Shown here: piece by piece, positions 51,045 through 59,544 of the stretch
Layout: the number at the start of each line of letters is the position of its first letter
Position numbering within the stretch: the first letter of the stretch is position 1
Assembly (NCBI RefSeq): GCF_947500705.1
Contig: NZ_CANMSY010000004.1
Coordinates: 186,001 to 250,000 of the forward strand
Length of the DNA stretch: 64,000 bases
Source of the DNA: an uncultured Brachybacterium sp.
Lineage (GTDB): Bacteria; Actinomycetota; Actinomycetes; Actinomycetales; Dermabacteraceae
Direction of reading: 5' to 3'
Translations under genes and position numbers: made by a program
Notes under the pieces: model-generated
Seen by the model: only the letters and a program-made list of their open reading frames with translations
The model's database searches: none
What the model was told of the DNA's origin: nothing

Positions 51045-53131
51045 CGGGCCCCGTCCCGATCGATCGCCGTGCCCTCGTCAGCCGGCATGATCCGCGGCTG
51101 ACCTCTGCGCAGGACGCCGTGCTCTCGGTGGGCAACGGCAGCTTCGCGGTGGGAGTGGACCGCACCGGGACGCAGACCTTCGCCGGGCCCGGCAGCGAGG
51201 AGACCCGGATCGGGGTGCTCGCCGAATGGGGCTGGCACACGATGCGCACCGCTCCTCCGGAGCCCTGGGAGTCGCTGCTGCGTCCCTACGATTCCGCGCG
51301 CGGGCCGGCGCTTCACATGGACCTTCCCGGCGGCATGGAGGATCTGAGCCCCAGCGCGGCCTGGTTCCGGGAGAACCCGCACAAGGCGTCCCTGCTGCGC
51401 TTCGCGCTGGTGGATCCCGGCACCGGGCGCTCTCCCTCGGCCGAGGAGATCACGGGCGCCGTCCAGCACCTCGAGCTGTGGAGCGGGACGCTCCGTTCGC
51501 GCTTCCGGTACCGGGGGCAGGAGTGCGAGGTGGTCACCGTCGCCGATCCCGAGCACGCCGCGCTCGCGCTGCGCCTCGACGCCCCGGGGCTCGAGCTCGC
51601 CCTGGACTTCCCCTACGGGAGCACGGACTGGGACCGCGCAGCGCGCTGGGACCGGCCCGCAGCGCACAGCACCCGCTGCGACGGCGCGGTGATCCGGCGC
51701 CGGATGGACGATCTCGCCTACGACGTGCACGTCCACGGTGCACAGGCGGAGCCGACGGCCCTGCACACCGCACGCCTGCACTCCCGCTCGAGCGGCTCTC
51801 TCGAGGTGGTCCTCGAGCTGGTGCCCCGCGAGGTGCCGGCCCTGTCGCTGCCTTCGGGAGGAGCAGCCCTCGCCGGGGCAGCCTCCCCGGCAGCCGATGC
51901 CGGGACGGTCCTGTCCGGGGACCTCGTGCGCGAGCGCTCGGCCCGCTTCTGGACCGAGCACTGGCAGGGCGCCGGTGTGCTCGATCTGAGTCGTGCCGAC
52001 GACCCCCGCGCGCACGAGCTCGAGCGCCGTGCCGTGCTCTCCCTCTATCTGCAGCGGGTCCACGCCGCCGGAGTGCTGCCGCCTGCGGAGACCGGGCTGC
52101 TCGCAAACTCCTGGCGCGGGAAGTTCCATCTCGAGATGCACTGGTGGCATGCCGCGCACTTCGCGCTGTGGGGCGATGCCGCGTCCCTGCGTCGCGGGCT
52201 CGCCTTCTACAGCGCCACCCTGCCCCTCGCGCGAGAGACCGCCCGACGGCAGGGCTGCCGGGGCGCTCGCTGGCCCAAGCAGATCGGACCCGATCTGCGC
52301 GAGGCTCCGAGCGACATCGGCCCCTTCCTGCTCTGGCAGCAACCCCACCCGATCCACCTTGCCGAGCTGCTGCGCCGCGCGGACCCCGCAGCAGCCAGCG
52401 ATCCGGCGCTGATCGAGGTGGTCGAGGCCAGCGCCCTGTGCCTGGTGGACCTGCTGCGTCCCGACGGTGCGCATCTCGGACTCGGACCGCCGCTGGTCGG
52501 GGCACAGGAGCGGCACGTCGCGGAGCGGCACCGGCTGCAGGACCCTGCCTTCGAGCTGGCCTATGTCGCCTGGGCGCTGCGGATCGCCGACGCCTGGCGG
52601 ACCCGGCGCGGCGCCCGGGACGCCGGGGAGCTCACGGCGATCGCCCGACGGATCCGCTCACCGCTGACCACCGAGGGGTCGCTGCGGACCTTCCGTGCGG
52701 GCCCCGCGATGGAGCGCTCCGATCACCCCTCCCACCTGCTCGCCTACGGGATGGTCCCGCCCACCGGCACGATCCCGGCGCCCGCCGCTGAGGAGGCGCT
52801 CGAGGACGCGCTGCGCGACTGGGACTGGGAGTCCACCTGGGGCTGGGACTACCCGGCGCTCGCGATGACCGCCGCGCGGCTGGAGCGCCCCGAGACTGCG
52901 GTGGATGCCCTGCTGCTGGACACCGTGAAGAACCGCTGTGACGGCGCCGGGCACTTCCCGCAGCGGCCTGGCCTGCCCGCCTACCTGCCTGCGAACGGCG
53001 GCACGCTCATCGCGCTGGCGCTGATGACTGCCGGCTGGGATGGCGGGCCCCGCACCCCGGGCCTGCCTGCGGCCTGGGACGCCCGCTGGGAGGGGATCCT
53101 GCCGCTGCCGGGACCGCTGGATACGGTCTGA
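51041..53131 (+). CDS. six-hairpin glycosidase-like protein
   Basis: The product is 696 aa with no signal peptide. Start at 51041 by ATGA overlap with the binding-protein gene. Residues 1 to about 290 look like a beta-sandwich (SVGNGSFAVGVDRTGTQTF, WSGTLRSRFRYRGQECEVV). Residues about 330-690 look like an (alpha/alpha)6 barrel, with WRGKFHLEMHWWHAAHFALW, KQIGPDLREAPSDIGPF and ESTWGWDYPALAMTA; Glu and Asp in these segments are candidate catalytic residues. This layout is shared by GH65, GH95 and GH78-type enzymes, but no specific family is recognised. The context suggests a cytoplasmic enzyme cutting an imported rhamnose-linked oligomer. Confidence 0.75.
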   Translation: MTGPVPIDRRALVSRHDPRLTSAQDAVLSVGNGSFAVGVDRTGTQTFAGPGSEETRIGVLAEWGWHTMRTAPPEPWESLLRPYDSARGPALHMDLPGGMEDLSPSAAWFRENPHKASLLRFALVDPGTGRSPSAEEITGAVQHLELWSGTLRSRFRYRGQECEVVTVADPEHAALALRLDAPGLELALDFPYGSTDWDRAARWDRPAAHSTRCDGAVIRRRMDDLAYDVHVHGAQAEPTALHTARLHSRSSGSLEVVLELVPREVPALSLPSGGAALAGAASPAADAGTVLSGDLVRERSARFWTEHWQGAGVLDLSRADDPRAHELERRAVLSLYLQRVHAAGVLPPAETGLLANSWRGKFHLEMHWWHAAHFALWGDAASLRRGLAFYSATLPLARETARRQGCRGARWPKQIGPDLREAPSDIGPFLLWQQPHPIHLAELLRRADPAAASDPALIEVVEASALCLVDLLRPDGAHLGLGPPLVGAQERHVAERHRLQDPAFELAYVAWALRIADAWRTRRGARDAGELTAIARRIRSPLTTEGSLRTFRAGPAMERSDHPSHLLAYGMVPPTGTIPAPAAEEALEDALRDWDWESTWGWDYPALAMTAARLERPETAVDALLLDTVKNRCDGAGHFPQRPGLPAYLPANGGTLIALALMTAGWDGGPRTPGLPAAWDARWEGILPLPGPLDTV

Positions 53132-53234
53132 GCCCGGCAGGCACGAGCCACCGCGTGATGCACGCTGTTCAACTGCTCGCCATCGACGATCGCTACGGTG
53201 CGCAGAACAGCACCGCACGAGCGAGGAGACGGCC

Positions 53235-53867
53235 GTGGACTTCACCGCATGGGCCCTCGCCCTGATGGAGCTGCTCGGAGGGCCCGGCACCGCCCTGGTG
53301 ATCGCTGCCGAGGCGCTGTTCCCGCCGATCCCCGGAGAGGTCCTGCTGCCCTTCGCAGGGGTCGCCGCAGCGGCCGACGGCCAGCACGTGCTGGTCCCGC
53401 TGGCCTGGACCACGCTCGGTTCGGTGGTGGGAGGGCTCGGGGTCTACGCCGTCGGCCGCATCCTGGGGCTGCGCCGCACCAGAGCGGTGGCGCGCCGCCT
53501 GCCGCTGCTCGAGGAGCGCGACGTCGACGCGGCGATGCGCTTCTTCGACCGCTGGGGCTTCCCGGCGGTGGCGATCGCCCGTTTCGTGCCGATGGTGCGC
53601 ACCGTCATCTCGATCCCGGCCGGGATCGAGCGGATGCCGGTGTGGCTTTTCGCCCTGGCCACGGGGCTGGGCTCCGGGGTGTGGAATGCACTGTTCGTGG
53701 TCACGGGATACACCTTCGGACAGGCCGGCGGCGAGGCGCTCGAGGGGTTCGTGCGCCTCTATTCCGGGATCGTGGCGGTGCTCGGGGTGATCGCCGTGAT
53801 CGTTGTCGTCGTGCGGAGGGTGCGGGCCGGACGGGAGCGCCCCGCACCACCTACGCTCGAGGAATGA
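53235..53867 (+). CDS. DedA family membrane protein
   Basis: The product is 210 aa from a GTG at 53235 with GAGGAG upstream; an upstream frame is not supported. It has four to five membrane segments and the DedA/SNARE-associated pattern: EALFPPIPGEVLLPFAG near residue 25, FFDRWGFPAVAIARFVPMVRTVISIPAGIERM in the middle, and GSGVWNALFVVTGYTFG. DedA proteins move phospholipids such as undecaprenyl phosphate or PE across the membrane. The stop overlaps the Sir2 gene start. Confidence 0.93.
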   Translation: MDFTAWALALMELLGGPGTALVIAAEALFPPIPGEVLLPFAGVAAAADGQHVLVPLAWTTLGSVVGGLGVYAVGRILGLRRTRAVARRLPLLEERDVDAAMRFFDRWGFPAVAIARFVPMVRTVISIPAGIERMPVWLFALATGLGSGVWNALFVVTGYTFGQAGGEALEGFVRLYSGIVAVLGVIAVIVVVVRRVRAGRERPAPPTLEE

Positions 53868-54988
53868 CCAGCCAGCCCTCCTCCGGATTCGAGCACGGCG
53901 CCCCCGGCGCCGGCAGCCCCGAGCCCGCGGCAGAGACCGCCGCAGTCGCGGGTGCCGGCCCTGCGGCGGGTGCCAGCCCCGCGGTGGGCGCCGGCCCTGC
54001 GGTGGGCGCCGGCCCCGCCGACGTCGGCCCCGCCGCGGACGTCGGCCGCTGGTTCGCCACCGCCACCCGCCGCTCCCTGGACGGCCCCGGTCCCACCCGC
54101 GGCGGGCCCAGGCTGCCGGCCTGGGGCCCGATGCACGGCGCGCAGTACGGTCGCCGCAGCCCCGCCGAGGAGGTCGATTCCGCCCTCGCTCTGCTGGCGG
54201 GGAAGCCGGTCGCGGTGCTCACCGGCGCGGGGATGTCCACCGGATCCGGCCTGCCGGACTACCGCGGCCGCGATGCGGTGCCCCGCTCCCCGATGACCTA
54301 CCAGGAGTTCATGGGCCACGACCTGGCCCGTCGGCGCTATTGGGCGCGCTCCACGGTGGGGTGGGAGCAGTTCCGCACCGCCCGCCCGGGCGCCTCGCAC
54401 CGGCTGCTCTCGGCGCTGGACCCCGCAGCCTTTCCGATCACCGCGGTGATCACCCAGAACGTGGACGGCCTGCATGCGGCCGCGGGCTCCGATCCGGTGA
54501 TCGACCTGCACGGGAGGCTGGACCGGGTGCGCTGCCAGCAGTGCGATGCGCTCTCCTCCCGCACCGCCCTGCATCTGCGGATGCTGTCGATGAATCCCGA
54601 GCTCGCCGCACGCCTGGACCAGCTCGCGGCCGACGCCGCCCAGGCTCCCGACGGCGACGCGGAGGTGGATCGCACCAGCAGGTTCCGCTACCCGCCGTGC
54701 CCGCTGTGCGGCGGGATCCTCAAGCCCGATGTGGTGTTCTTCGGGGAGTCCGCGCGCCGCGAGGTGGTGGCCGCCGCCTTCGCATCGCTCGAGGCCGCCC
54801 AAGCGCTGCTGGTGCTCGGCTCGAGCCTCACGGTGCAGTCCGGGCTGCGGTTCGTGAGGGCCGCCGGCCGCCAGGGCAAACCCGTGGTGATCCTCAACGA
54901 CGGCCCTACCCGCGCCGATCCGGATGCGACGCTGCGCCTGCACGGACGGCTCGAGGAGGTCCTCGAGCGCTGGGTGGCCCGGGCCTGA
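53864..54988 (+). CDS. Sir2 family NAD-dependent protein deacylase
   Basis: The product is 374 aa. It starts at ATG 53864, overlapping the DedA stop. The first 65 residues are Ala/Gly/Pro-rich and include four GAGPAV-like hexapeptides, so they are disordered. The sirtuin core starts near residue 100: GAGMSTGSGLPDYRG (NAD), TQNVDGLHAAAG, the catalytic His in DLHGRLDRVRC, and zinc ligands CQQC and CPLC. The ends KPDVVFFGE and LVLGSSLTVQSG complete the NAD site. It removes acyl groups from lysines. Coupling with dedA is probably only positional. Confidence 0.95.
   Translation: MTSQPSSGFEHGAPGAGSPEPAAETAAVAGAGPAAGASPAVGAGPAVGAGPADVGPAADVGRWFATATRRSLDGPGPTRGGPRLPAWGPMHGAQYGRRSPAEEVDSALALLAGKPVAVLTGAGMSTGSGLPDYRGRDAVPRSPMTYQEFMGHDLARRRYWARSTVGWEQFRTARPGASHRLLSALDPAAFPITAVITQNVDGLHAAAGSDPVIDLHGRLDRVRCQQCDALSSRTALHLRMLSMNPELAARLDQLAADAAQAPDGDAEVDRTSRFRYPPCPLCGGILKPDVVFFGESARREVVAAAFASLEAAQALLVLGSSLTVQSGLRFVRAAGRQGKPVVILNDGPTRADPDATLRLHGRLEEVLERWVARA
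53951..54022 (+). repeat. four in-frame 18-bp repeats in the Sir2 gene
   Basis: Units start at 53951, 53969, 53987 and 54005 and encode GAGPAA, GASPAV, GAGPAV and GAGPAD. Length changes would keep the frame, so the disordered N-terminus can vary. Confidence 0.85.
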
Positions 54989-55067
54989 GCAGCCCGGACC
55001 TGGACTGCACCGCCCGGACCCGCCTGCGCTGCGGGGCTCAGCCCTGCGCGGCTCGGGACTGCGGGGC

Positions 55068-56021
55068 TCAGCCCTGCGCGCCCACCAGCATCGTCGCCAG
55101 TGCGTGCAGCTCCGCGGAGTCGACGCTGCGGAATTCCAGCACGGGATCCTCAGTGCCCGGATCCAGCGCCTCCATCACGAGCACCTCGTCCCCGGTGGTG
55201 TACACGCTGGCCTGTCGCACTCCGCCGTCGGCCGTGGTGACGAGGGTGAACACGGTCAGCGCGCGGGTGGCGGCGAGGCGCGGCGCGAGCGGGCTCGCGG
55301 CCAGCTGGGAGGCACGTACCTGCGTGAGCTCCCCGTGACCGGCCGCCACTCCGCTGGGGTCCGCGAAGGCCAGCAACCGGGCGTTGACCTGCGAAGGGAT
55401 CAGCGGCGTGAAGCGGTGGATGCCGAGCGCTGTGACCTCCTCCTCGAGCACCCCGCCCTCGTGCACGTAGTAGTGCAGGCGGTGCACCTCGGGGCCCTGC
55501 GGGCTCTGCACCGTGCGCTCCGCGGTGGTGAACACGGAGGCGGTGCGGCGCAGCACCAGGCACCCGGCGAGCTCCCGATCGGCGCTCCACTGCTGGCCGC
55601 CGCCCGGTGCGGCGACTGCGCTCACCTGTCCGGCGGCGATCAGCGCCCGCAGCCCTACCCCGGCTGCGAAGCGTCGCTGATCAGGGTGCTCATCGAGCCA
55701 GGGGGTCGCTGCGAACTGAGGTCTCGCGTGACCATCGAGCGCCGCGAGCTGCTCATCGGTGAGGGCGACCAGCAGCTCCGGCTCACCCTCGGCGGCACGG
55801 GCCAGCACCTCAGCGGCGGCGGTGACGTCTCCCGCGGTGTACGCCACCGGCGCCTGCGGGTCGCTCGAGCCGAGTCCGGCCGGGAGATCCGGGACCGCCC
55901 CGGGCGTCGACGGGTCCGCGCCGGCGGGCGCAGCCGGCACAGCTGGCGCAGCCGGCGAGGGTGGCCCCTCAGCTGCGTCTGCGCGCGAAGAGCGGTGCGG
56001 GGCTGCGGAGGACTGACTCAT
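55068..56021 (-). CDS. EspG-like protein (ESX-associated), paralogue of 59545-60417
   Basis: The product is 317 aa, soluble, with a Pro/Ala-rich N-terminus (residues 1-50). The folded part shares order and motifs with 59545-60417: LTDEQLAALDGH versus LSDEQLLGVEGH, AAGVGLRALIAAGQVSAV versus AAVGLRSLMASGMVTM, GCLVLRRTAS versus GCIVLRRTAD, and YYVHEGGVLEEEVT versus FYVHPEGVLEEEVT. The length and fold pattern fit the EspG chaperone family loosely. Unlike its paralogue it stands alone, with no WXG100 gene next to it. The product may be an additional chaperone or a decoupled copy. Confidence 0.65.
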   Translation of the reverse strand: MSQSSAAPHRSSRADAAEGPPSPAAPAVPAAPAGADPSTPGAVPDLPAGLGSSDPQAPVAYTAGDVTAAAEVLARAAEGEPELLVALTDEQLAALDGHARPQFAATPWLDEHPDQRRFAAGVGLRALIAAGQVSAVAAPGGGQQWSADRELAGCLVLRRTASVFTTAERTVQSPQGPEVHRLHYYVHEGGVLEEEVTALGIHRFTPLIPSQVNARLLAFADPSGVAAGHGELTQVRASQLAASPLAPRLAATRALTVFTLVTTADGGVRQASVYTTGDEVLVMEALDPGTEDPVLEFRSVDSAELHALATMLVGAQG

Positions 56022-56220
56022 CCCTCGACACTATCGGCCTGCCCTTCCCGCTGCGCTGCTGTCCTGCTGCACCCGGCCCCGCCGTCCTCCCCCACCTCTT
56101 CTGTCCCGCCCCTCCCCGCCCTTCCCCTCCCAGCTGTCGCCTGCCAGGCCGCGAAGCGACAGTGCGAAGGGGAGGACAATGGACGGGCACCGCCATCCCG
56201 CGCGAAGGAGACGATCGCCG

Positions 56221-56991
56221 ATGACCGCTCAGCCGCCCCTGCTCGACCTCAACGCCGATCTCGGAGAGGGCTTCGGGGACTGGTCGATGGGTGAGGACGA
56301 GGCGATGCTCGACGTCGTGACCACGGCCAACATCGCGTGCGGAGGGCATGCCGGGGATCCCCGCACGATGCGCGCGGCCGTGCGGGCATGCCGCGAGCGG
56401 GGCGTTGTGCTCACCGCGCACGTCGCCTATCCGGATCTGCAGGGCTTCGGCCGACGGTTCCTCGACATCACCCCAGCTGACCTCACCGATCAGCTGATCG
56501 TGCAGGTGGGCGCACTGCAGGCGATGGCTCACGCGGAGGGGACCGCGGTGCAGGGGATCAAGCCGCACGGTGCTCTGTACACCGCGATCGCGTCTCATGA
56601 GAGCCAGGCGGCGGCGGTGGTGCGGGCGCTGGTCGAGCTCGGCGGCGAGCTTCCGCTGGTCGCCGCTCCGGGGGCCGTGGTGGTGGAGCTGGCACTGGAG
56701 GCCGGGATCGAGGTGGTGCTCGAGGGTTTCGCTGATCGTGCGTATCTGGCCGACGGCACCCTCACCCCGCGCAGCCGCCCCGGCGCGGTGCTCACCGACC
56801 CGGCGGCGGTGGCCGCGCAGGCACGCTCGATCGCGATCGAGCGCGGGGTGCGCACCGCGGAGGGGAGCTGGGTGGAGCTGCCGGTCCGCACGCTCTGCCT
56901 GCATGGGGACACCCCCGGGGCGGTCGCACTCGCACGGGCTGTGCGCTCCCGTCTGGAGACGGCGGGCGTGCGGCTCGAGGCGGCGCTATGA
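56221..56991 (+). CDS. pxpA: 5-oxoprolinase subunit A (LamB/YcsF family)
   Basis: The product of 256 aa starts LLDLNADLGEGFGDWSMGED, the signature of PxpA, and has NIACGGHAGDP, AHVAYPDLQGFGRR, GIKPHGALYTAI and CLHGDTPGAV. With PxpB and PxpC it forms an ATP-driven 5-oxoprolinase that repairs spontaneously formed 5-oxoproline to glutamate. The ATG at 56221 follows GAAGGAG. It overlaps the fused pxpBC gene by 4 bases, so all three activities are made together. Confidence 0.96.
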   Translation: MTAQPPLLDLNADLGEGFGDWSMGEDEAMLDVVTTANIACGGHAGDPRTMRAAVRACRERGVVLTAHVAYPDLQGFGRRFLDITPADLTDQLIVQVGALQAMAHAEGTAVQGIKPHGALYTAIASHESQAAAVVRALVELGGELPLVAAPGAVVVELALEAGIEVVLEGFADRAYLADGTLTPRSRPGAVLTDPAAVAAQARSIAIERGVRTAEGSWVELPVRTLCLHGDTPGAVALARAVRSRLETAGVRLEAAL

Positions 56992-58697
56992 CGACGGACG
57001 CCTCGTCGGCCCCGGGCGCAGAACGACTGGATCCGCCGCTGACAACGCACCGGACCGGAGAGACCGCGCTGCTGGCCGAGTACCCGGATACCGCCGCCGT
57101 GCTCGCTGCGGCGGCCGCGGTCGAGCTGCTCGCCCCGCCCCACCTGGTGGACCTGGTCCCGGCCGAGCGCACCCTGCTGCTGGTGGGGACCGCCGCCCGG
57201 GATCTCCCCGCCCTCACCTCCCTCCTCGGCGAGCTCTCCGTGCCCGAGGCGCGGGAGGGGACCGTTGCGGAGGTCCAGCTCGGGATCCTCTACGACGGCG
57301 AGGATCTCGACCACGTCGCCGCACTGCTCGGAATGAGCGCTCAGGCGCTGACCGACTTGCACTCCGCGACCCGTTGGACGGCAGCTTTCGGCGGCTTCGC
57401 ACCCGGCTTCGCCTACCTGGTCCCCGACCTCGAGAGCCACTCCGCACTCGGCTCTCCCCGGCAGGCTCCCCACTGGGACGTTCCCCGCTGGGACGTTCCC
57501 CGCCGTGCCGAGCCGCGCACCGCCGTGCCGGCCGGGTCGGTGGGTCTCGCCTCGCGCTACTGCGGCGTCTATCCGCGGTCCTCCCCCGGTGGCTGGCAGC
57601 TGATCGGGCGCAGCGATGCCAGGCTGTTCGATGAGCACCGGCACCCTCCGGCGCTGCTGGTCCCCGGCACCCGGGTCCGGTTCGTCCCGCAGCGGGCGAC
57701 GGGGCGGGCCGCGGCCACCGCGCTCGTCCGCTCCGTCAGGTCACGAGCCACCGCAGCTTCGCCCCGCTCCGCGTTCCGCCCCGCTCTCGAGGTGCTCTCC
57801 TCCGGCCCGCTGACCCTGATCCAGGACGCAGGACGACCCGGCCTCGCAGCGATCGGGGTGAGCAGCTCAGGCGCTTTCGACCAGGGGGCGCGGATCCGCG
57901 CGAACCTTGCGGTCGGCAATCCGTCGCGAGCTGCGGTGCTCGAGACGCTGATCGGGCCCCTGACGCTGCGGGCGGAGGCGCACACCGTCGTCGCGATCTC
58001 CGGGGCGTCGGCACCCTGGGAGGTGCATCGTGCCGACGACCCGGGGCGCACGCCGAGAGCATCGACCTCCGCCGAGGGCGAGCGGCCGATCGCGCTGGAT
58101 CCCGGGGACCTGCTCACCGTGGGGCCTGCGGCTGAGGGGCTGCGGATCGTCCTGGCCGTGCGCGGTGGGATCCGTGCCGAGGGTGGAGAAGTGCTCGGAT
58201 CGATGTCCCGTGACACCCTCTCCGACCTGGGCCCGACGCCGCTGACGGCAGGGGACCGGGTGCAGGTCGGCGACGAGCAGGGGCTCGACGCGGTCCAGGC
58301 CGTCGTCCCGCGCGAGGAGCCACCCAGGGACCTCGATGTGTCGCAGCAGGAATTCGACATCGTCGTGCAGCCCGGACCTCGCGACGGGCTCCTCGGCCCG
58401 TCGGCCCTCTCCCAGCTGCTCTCCACCACCTGGACCGTCCGGCCGGAGTCGGACCGGGTCGGGGTCCGGCTGGCCGGGCCGGCCCTGCCCGTCCTGTCGG
58501 GCATCGATTCTCTGCCCAGCGAACCGATGGTGCCCGGTGCGATTCAGGTCCCTCCCGCGGGGCTGCCCGTGGTGTTCGGCCCGGACCATCCCACCACCGG
58601 TGGGTATCCGGTGATCGCGGTGGTCACGCGCGCAGGTCTGGACCGGTTGGCTCAGGCGGCGCCGGGGGCGAGGGTGCGGCTCCTCGCGGCCCGGTGA
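56988..58697 (+). CDS. 5-oxoprolinase subunits B and C (fused PxpB-PxpC)
   Basis: The product is 569 aa and joins two normally separate proteins. Residues 1 to about 250 are PxpB (TALLAEYPDTAAVLAAAAAV, FGGFAPGFAYLVPDL, VPAGSVGLASRYCGVYPRSS). Residues from about 264 are PxpC (LEVLSSGPLTLIQDAGRPGL, GAFDQGARIRANLAVGN, GPDHPTTGGYPVIAVVTRAG). Fusion of the two is known in actinobacteria. The PxpB part contains an in-frame 15-bp duplication (WDVPR twice, 57473-57502). It follows pxpA by ATGA overlap. Confidence 0.94.
   Translation: MTTDASSAPGAERLDPPLTTHRTGETALLAEYPDTAAVLAAAAAVELLAPPHLVDLVPAERTLLLVGTAARDLPALTSLLGELSVPEAREGTVAEVQLGILYDGEDLDHVAALLGMSAQALTDLHSATRWTAAFGGFAPGFAYLVPDLESHSALGSPRQAPHWDVPRWDVPRRAEPRTAVPAGSVGLASRYCGVYPRSSPGGWQLIGRSDARLFDEHRHPPALLVPGTRVRFVPQRATGRAAATALVRSVRSRATAASPRSAFRPALEVLSSGPLTLIQDAGRPGLAAIGVSSSGAFDQGARIRANLAVGNPSRAAVLETLIGPLTLRAEAHTVVAISGASAPWEVHRADDPGRTPRASTSAEGERPIALDPGDLLTVGPAAEGLRIVLAVRGGIRAEGGEVLGSMSRDTLSDLGPTPLTAGDRVQVGDEQGLDAVQAVVPREEPPRDLDVSQQEFDIVVQPGPRDGLLGPSALSQLLSTTWTVRPESDRVGVRLAGPALPVLSGIDSLPSEPMVPGAIQVPPAGLPVVFGPDHPTTGGYPVIAVVTRAGLDRLAQAAPGARVRLLAAR
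57473..57502 (+). repeat. two in-frame 15-bp repeats in pxpBC
   Basis: CTGGGACGTTCCCCG occurs at 57473-57487 and 57488-57502, giving a WDVPR repeat in a surface loop before the conserved VPAGSVG segment. Confidence 0.85.
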
Positions 58698-58744
58698 CGC
58701 TCGCGGATCAGCCCCGCAGCGTCCGCGCAGCAGAATCACCACAG

Positions 58745-58842
58745 CAGGGTCGACGCCGCAGGGTCCACGCCGCAGGGTCGACGCCGCTGGGTCGACGCCG
58801 CTGGGTCGACGCCGCTGGGTCGACGCCGCTGAGTCTTCGCCG
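58745..58842. repeat. seven tandem 14-bp repeats between convergent genes
   Basis: Units start at 58745, 58759, 58773, 58787, 58801, 58815 and 58829, with consensus CTGGGTCGACGCCG. Three consecutive units (58787-58828) are identical; the first three begin CAGGG and the last is diverged. The array fills the spacer between the ends of pxpBC and the convergent gene. The 14-bp unit is not a multiple of three, as expected for noncoding DNA. Confidence 0.9.
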
Positions 58843-58851
58843 CACTGCCCG

Positions 58852-59541
58852 TCAGCGGGCGAAGCCGTTGATCCTGGACCGTGCCTCGTCGCGGTTCGCC
58901 CCGACCCCGCGCTCGGGAAGCGCCACCTGTGCCAGCTGCTCGGCGTGCGGGACCTGCTGTGCGACCAGCCCCTGCTGCAGCGTGGCGATCAGCTCCTCAG
59001 GCCGGCCGCGGTAGGCGAAGGCCCAGAGCTTGCCGCCTCGCACCGTATCCGCCGAGGTGTCGAAACCGTGGGCCACCACACTGCTGCGGGACCGAGCCTG
59101 CGCGGGCAGCGGCCCGTCGAAGACCAGGCCGCGCCGGGACTGCGGGAGGTAGAACAGGGTCGAGCCGTAGGACCGGCCGGTCACCGCGGACAGCCGTCCG
59201 ACATTGCTCACGCAGGTCATGCCCCTCGGCTCGAGGGCCCGGTAGGGGATCACGTACGGGCTCATCCCGGGGAAGAAGCGGCCGACGATCAGTCCCGCCT
59301 CGCACAGCACCAGACGGACGTCGCAGAGCAGCCACCACACCACCACCAGCAGCACCAGCGGGATCGAGGCGCCCCACACCTTGGTGCCGATACCGAGGTT
59401 CTGGTTCACCGCCGTCGCGCCGACGATGATCACGATCATCGCGACGAAGAGCAGGTGGAACCAGAGCGGGAAGGCCTGCCGGTAGGTGCGCACGAGGCGA
59501 CCGAAGCCCTGGCGCCGGGCGAGGCGCGACGCCTTGCCCAC
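58852..59541 (-). CDS. membrane protein of unknown function (third gene of WXG100 operon)
   Basis: The product is 229 aa. A basic N-terminus (KASRLARRQGFGRLVRTYR) is followed by two membrane segments (FPLWFHLLFVAMIVIIVGA and VWGASIPLVLLVVVWWLL). The remaining 150 residues are soluble and beta-rich, with VRLVLCEAGLIVGRFFPG and VIPYRALEPRGMTCV, which recalls PH-like or YcxB-type domains. The start is 3 bases after the stop of the EspG-like gene, so it is co-translated. It may anchor or regulate the secreted protein made upstream, which is inference. Confidence 0.75.
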   Translation of the reverse strand: MGKASRLARRQGFGRLVRTYRQAFPLWFHLLFVAMIVIIVGATAVNQNLGIGTKVWGASIPLVLLVVVWWLLCDVRLVLCEAGLIVGRFFPGMSPYVIPYRALEPRGMTCVSNVGRLSAVTGRSYGSTLFYLPQSRRGLVFDGPLPAQARSRSSVVAHGFDTSADTVRGGKLWAFAYRGRPEELIATLQQGLVAQQVPHAEQLAQVALPERGVGANRDEARSRINGFAR

Positions 59542-59544
59542 GGC

